Shown here: positions 51,459 through 56,400 of the stretch, piece after piece
Numbering within the stretch: position 1 is the stretch's first letter
How the letters are laid out: every line of letters starts with the position of its first letter
Source: Branchiostoma floridae
Lineage: Eukaryota > Chordata > Leptocardii > Amphioxiformes > Branchiostomatidae
Assembly (NCBI RefSeq): GCF_000003815.2
Contig: NC_049997.1
Location: 1,630,447-1,694,446, forward strand
DNA length: 64,000 nucleotides
Direction of reading: 5' to 3'
The notes under the pieces: generated by a model
Databases searched by the model: none
What the model saw: only the letters and a program-made list of their open reading frames with translations
Told to the model about the DNA's origin: nothing
Translations under genes and position numbers: made by a program

Positions 51459-52770
51459 GCACGCACACACACACACACGCACACACACACACGCGCGAGC
51501 TCATGCCTCCATGAAATATCAAGAGCTTTTGTAATATTATCCATCGTTCATTTCTGCAGTTATCCTCATTAGAATGTCTTACTATTTTGTCAAAAACAAA
51601 TTAGAGATTAAACGTTAAGGGGCTCAAACGTGCCCCACTTTGTCATGACGCTAAAAGCTATCTACCACCTAAATGTCAAGGCCATATCATGTCCGGGACA
51701 AGAGATATATTGAAGAAACTGCTATGATAGAATATTCTTATTACTTTTGCAAATGTACTCCTATTTTGCATAATTAGTATTTCACTTTGTACAAAACCGT
51801 CTTAGGTATGTACATACAAAAAACCATGAAAATGCGTTGTTCCTTTCTTGAGTTATCCTCTTCATGGAACGGAGTGGGTTTATAAAACTCACTCCGTTCC
51901 ATATAGACACCCATACCACTTATTTCTGCTTGAAATAGGAAGAGAATCATTATCAAACATTTTAACAATGTCTTTTGTTAATGAAAAAGAATTTACGGCA
52001 TGGGGAACTCGACCCACACATGTCTGATCACATTTCACCCTTGTTTTTTTTCGCCACTTACCTTCTGATTTGCAAAAAACGAATACCTGGAAAGTAATGA
52101 CTGCAATGACTTGAAATTTGGAGGATATTAAAAAATGGCTTCAAACTACGAAGCTGTGCCTCAAAATTTGAGTTGTGCTTATCATTTCTGGGTGAGGCCG
52201 AGGACTTACTGATCACCCCTCGTAGATCCCTCGTAGATCCCAATTGAAATAATAAATATCACATTGTATCACGCGTTACTTAAGCTATCAGCATACGAAA
52301 AATGATGATGATCCGTTCATCCTTTCTTGACTTATTCTCTTTCAAATTCTGAAACTAAACATATACCTCTTACTCTCTGCCCTCTTTCTCAGCTATCTAC
52401 ATACCAAAAATAATGACGATCCATCAACACGTTCATATTTTCTCATTGATTATACAAATGTAGTCTTCATTTGCGTAGTTAATATGTACTGACATTTCTC
52501 GCCTTCTCAGCTATATATGTGACAAGTTTGAAAGTACTATCATGGAATGCAGTGGATTTCTAAACTTTCCTCATTACTCATGCAAATCCATCATGTAAGT
52601 CATCACTTAAGCCCCTAGGGGGTCCATTATCAAACGTGACCTTTGTTTTTCTGACCCCTACCCACCTACCAAATATAATCAGCATCCATTCACGGCCTCT
52701 CGAGTAACACTGTTCACACACACACACACATACATACACACACACACACACGCACATACACATACGCACA

Positions 52771-52823
<53 letters not shown>

Positions 52824-53321
52824 AGGTATCTACACATGTAGCGGAAGGATATGAATGTGTGAGCGTGAAGAGTGCCAGGCGGCGCAGCGGGTTGAAGGGT
52901 GACAGGAGGAAGCATCCGTTCGTTGTGCTGAAACGGAAGATAGTCCTGTCCTTGGCGATCACCACGAACGTCTGGAAAGAGTAAAAAGACAAAGGTAAAA
53001 CAAGGGATTGGCATTACGTATGACTTCATATACCCAGTCTTTAATCCAGGATGAAAAGATTCAGAATTTTATGAACGAGGCAAGTCATGATTGACTTTAC
53101 TTGAGACTTCTTGCCACAGACTTAGGCATGGCAAACAATTTTCATTTCTGTCATTACACGTTACAAAATATGTTAACATTTTGGTTGCATACAACAATGT
53201 GCACTGATAGGAGTGACAATGATTTCAGCATCGCGAATTTCTTTTCACGTTCAGTTCCGACATGAGAGGCTACACATACATGGTTTTATGGAAAGAGATG
53301 CCTTGAACATATTGTAATACC

Positions 53322-53400
<79 letters not shown>

Positions 53401-56400
53401 CACTCAAATAAGTAGATTGATAGGAAAGTAAATGGGTGAATCTGACCCACCCCTTCCATAAATCAGAGAAAAAAGTTTATCGGTGGATGGCTAGGTCTGA
53501 AATGATAGCGACGCTATCAGGGGGAATGGAGGGCAAAATAGAAATTTAACATTACTAAAGGTTGTCGTTACACCAGCATATTAGGCCACACCAGATTTAT
53601 TTGTTGTTTCTCGGAAATTCTTGTCATAAATAAATTGGACCGATAGGCCGAAAGAAAGAAATTCAAAAGGTCTGGGGGGAAGGTATTCGGCTTAAATACA
53701 ACAAAAACAACAGCCTGAGGAGTTTAATTGCACGTTTTATACAGTCATGAATCCATTCCTTTGATTTGTTACTAATGTTCTGAATGTCTACCTTGTTCCC
53801 CCAACGACCTGGAGGTCAAGGGACTAGGTAGGTTGGTACGTTCTGAATAAAAGGCATTGTTTTTATACTGAAATCTATGTGGTTTTGGATCGCAATATTT
53901 ACAGGTTTCTGATACACACAGTACGACCAAGCACGCGTACGTAAAAGTACACAAAACGCGTATCGCGCGTACGAAAAATGTCAATACGGACTTCACACGT
54001 ACTCTCAAGGCAGAGGTTGGTGGGGGAAATCGTCACATTTTCCTTATATGCAGTCTTTTTCGATCAGCTGGCATATAAGGGACAGGTCACGATTTTCCCA
54101 ACCAACCTCTGCTTGGAGATCACTTCATACGGACTTGATGTACACACTCGCATGCACCCTATCAAATAACGTGCATTTATCGCTAGTTCTTCCACCACGG
54201 TAATGGTAAATGCTATGTGTATATCTTATTGGGTTGGCATGTACAGTTAGAAAGCAATTGGACTTGTTTATCGGTTCAGGGGCGGGAAAAAACCTGTTAC
54301 ATCTGTACCTGAATAACCGGTGTAACCGCCTGTCGGCGTGAATGAATTTAATAATGCAATAATTTTTTCAAAAGATCTGGGGTGAATATATTCAGTGTAT
54401 ATGAATTCATTTAAATGTGGCAACGCTCGAGCTCATAATGCAAATGTAGGTAAACACACAAAAGATGGTTTTGTTGTAAGGAAGCCGACATTTAGTCCTA
54501 CCTGACTGTAAAATGGTTAACTGTGAGTTCTGATAGTAGCTTGAATTGCTCAGCTAGTAGAATATCAAGATTCATTGTATATTTCTATTTTGTAGTTAGC
54601 CGTACGAAAGACACTATGTTTTGTTGCGCCAGTAAAGCTTTATGTATTCATGTGCCTAGTGTATAGCGGTATAATCGCCCGTCGGCGTAATACCCCTGTC
54701 ACTTTTGGCAAAAATCGATCGGGCGACGATTCTGCGGCAATCGCCCGAGTCTCGCTTATAATAATAACTTATTGCACAACAATTGTACAAGGTACAAAGT
54801 ATGGTTACATGTGACAGGGACGGTTTTCAGGTGAAAAATCCTCTGTCGATCTTAAATATGGCCAATCTTCCATCGATACGCCCGACGATCGTGGGTAATG
54901 TGACCTGGGTTACAGCTTCGCAGGCACGCGGCAGCAGCTGGTTATATCACAGTGTCACTCCAAACCGTGGTATATCCATCTGTAGGCACTGCTTAAGGCT
55001 CCTACAGTACAGGTTCCCCTCTAAGATTACATTTTTAAACTATCTGTATAGCTATCACTTTCTTTGGGGTTTGTCTCGAAGTACCTCTTGAGATCTGTAT
55101 CGAAATGTCTTGGCCATTAGCGCTAAGCAACTCCAGGAATATTATCGCCCGAGATTGTCCTTTGAATGGCATATACTGATGTTGATGCTAGCATGAATGT
55201 GTGCGACAAGTGCTCTGAATCCATATGACCACTTTGCTTGAGAAAAAGAAATCATAGTACGTGTAGAAAAGGAGGCATTGTTGTTATTCCCCAGGCCGGA
55301 GTCAAAGCGGCTGTGTAGCCGGTAACTACCCATTCCAGCCCGCCATGAAATGTGCAGGCACGGATGATTAATGCTCGTTTCGTGACAAAGACAAATCAAA
55401 ACTCATCCATTAACCAGAATAGCAGGAGGATATGTTCTTAGATAAATTAAAAGAATCGGTTCCAATAGATGTTCGATGGTACATGTGTGTGTACAAGGGG
55501 GAGGGGTGTCGATCGAGGGGGTGGGAGAGGATTATAGCTGAACAGGTTCAGACAGTGTTGCATTCATTGTGATCAGAATAAAAGATTCCTGTTTTAAACT
55601 TCCGTATTTCAGTTTGCTCAATATTTCCGTCTCAAAAGCGTCTTGTAAACCTAAAAGGGGTGGAATGAAAGAATATGAAGCGAAGTGCAGCAAATTTGAA
55701 AAACCATTCTGAAACTGTACATTCTCTCCACACAACAGCAAGGAGAAACACCCTTATAGCAGAGGCGGCCCCGAAATCGATTTTGAATAGAATTGTAATG
55801 GACAAAGGCAGAATGCGTGCGCATGTGCTGGTAAGGAGGCGGGGAGCACTGCGCTGGGGTAAGGCCGGCAGATGGATCTGGAGAGAAGGGAAACATTTTC
55901 GATCAACTTTCCAGCCGTTCCGTCTGACAAATGGTTACTGTGATTGACGATCGCCCACAAGTTTATACCGGCTCTGTTCCTTAAAGATATCCATAACGTA
56001 TATCTGTGAATCTTTATTGTATATATTTTGACATGTTCATGTTCAATTACTGTTTAATTTTAATGTTGACGTACATCCTTTGTACTTGAATACAGTAGTT
56101 TCACAATATATTTCATATAGAATATGCAAACACTATATCCCCTTATAATTCTCACACATTAGTGAGAAAAGAAAGATCTTCTGGTCTTCTGCTTGCTTCG
56201 GTTAGTCTCTACTTCTAAAAGCTCTGACACAGACAGCTATGGTTCTATTTCAAAGCAAAAGCCCATGAGCCCATGAGAAATGCTGGGGTAGAACCCCCCC
56301 CCTCCATTTGCATGGGCAAAACTTGGGTGATATTAGTGAAACCTAGGGGTGCTGACACTGTATGGAACAGTTCACTTCGTACAGCTGTTACTCCTTACTC

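Larger units (their letters stand above)
48191..52852 (-). other. Intron 2 (4.66 kb), U12-type AT-AC
   Basis: Starts ATATCCTTCC and ends AC. Contains AC microsatellites (51320-51498, 52711-52821), the inverse copy of the 6408-6702 repeat (51915-52203), a hairpin (51864-51902) and AT-rich sequence at 48200-51170 where no gene is seen. Confidence 0.88.

Noticed and set aside
51172-51534. His/Thr-rich reading frame
   Set aside because: Translation of an AC microsatellite.
52578-53029. Cys/Val-rich reading frames overlapping exon 2
   Set aside because: Read-through from exon 2 across the AT-AC donor into the TG tract; only 52853-52971 is coding.
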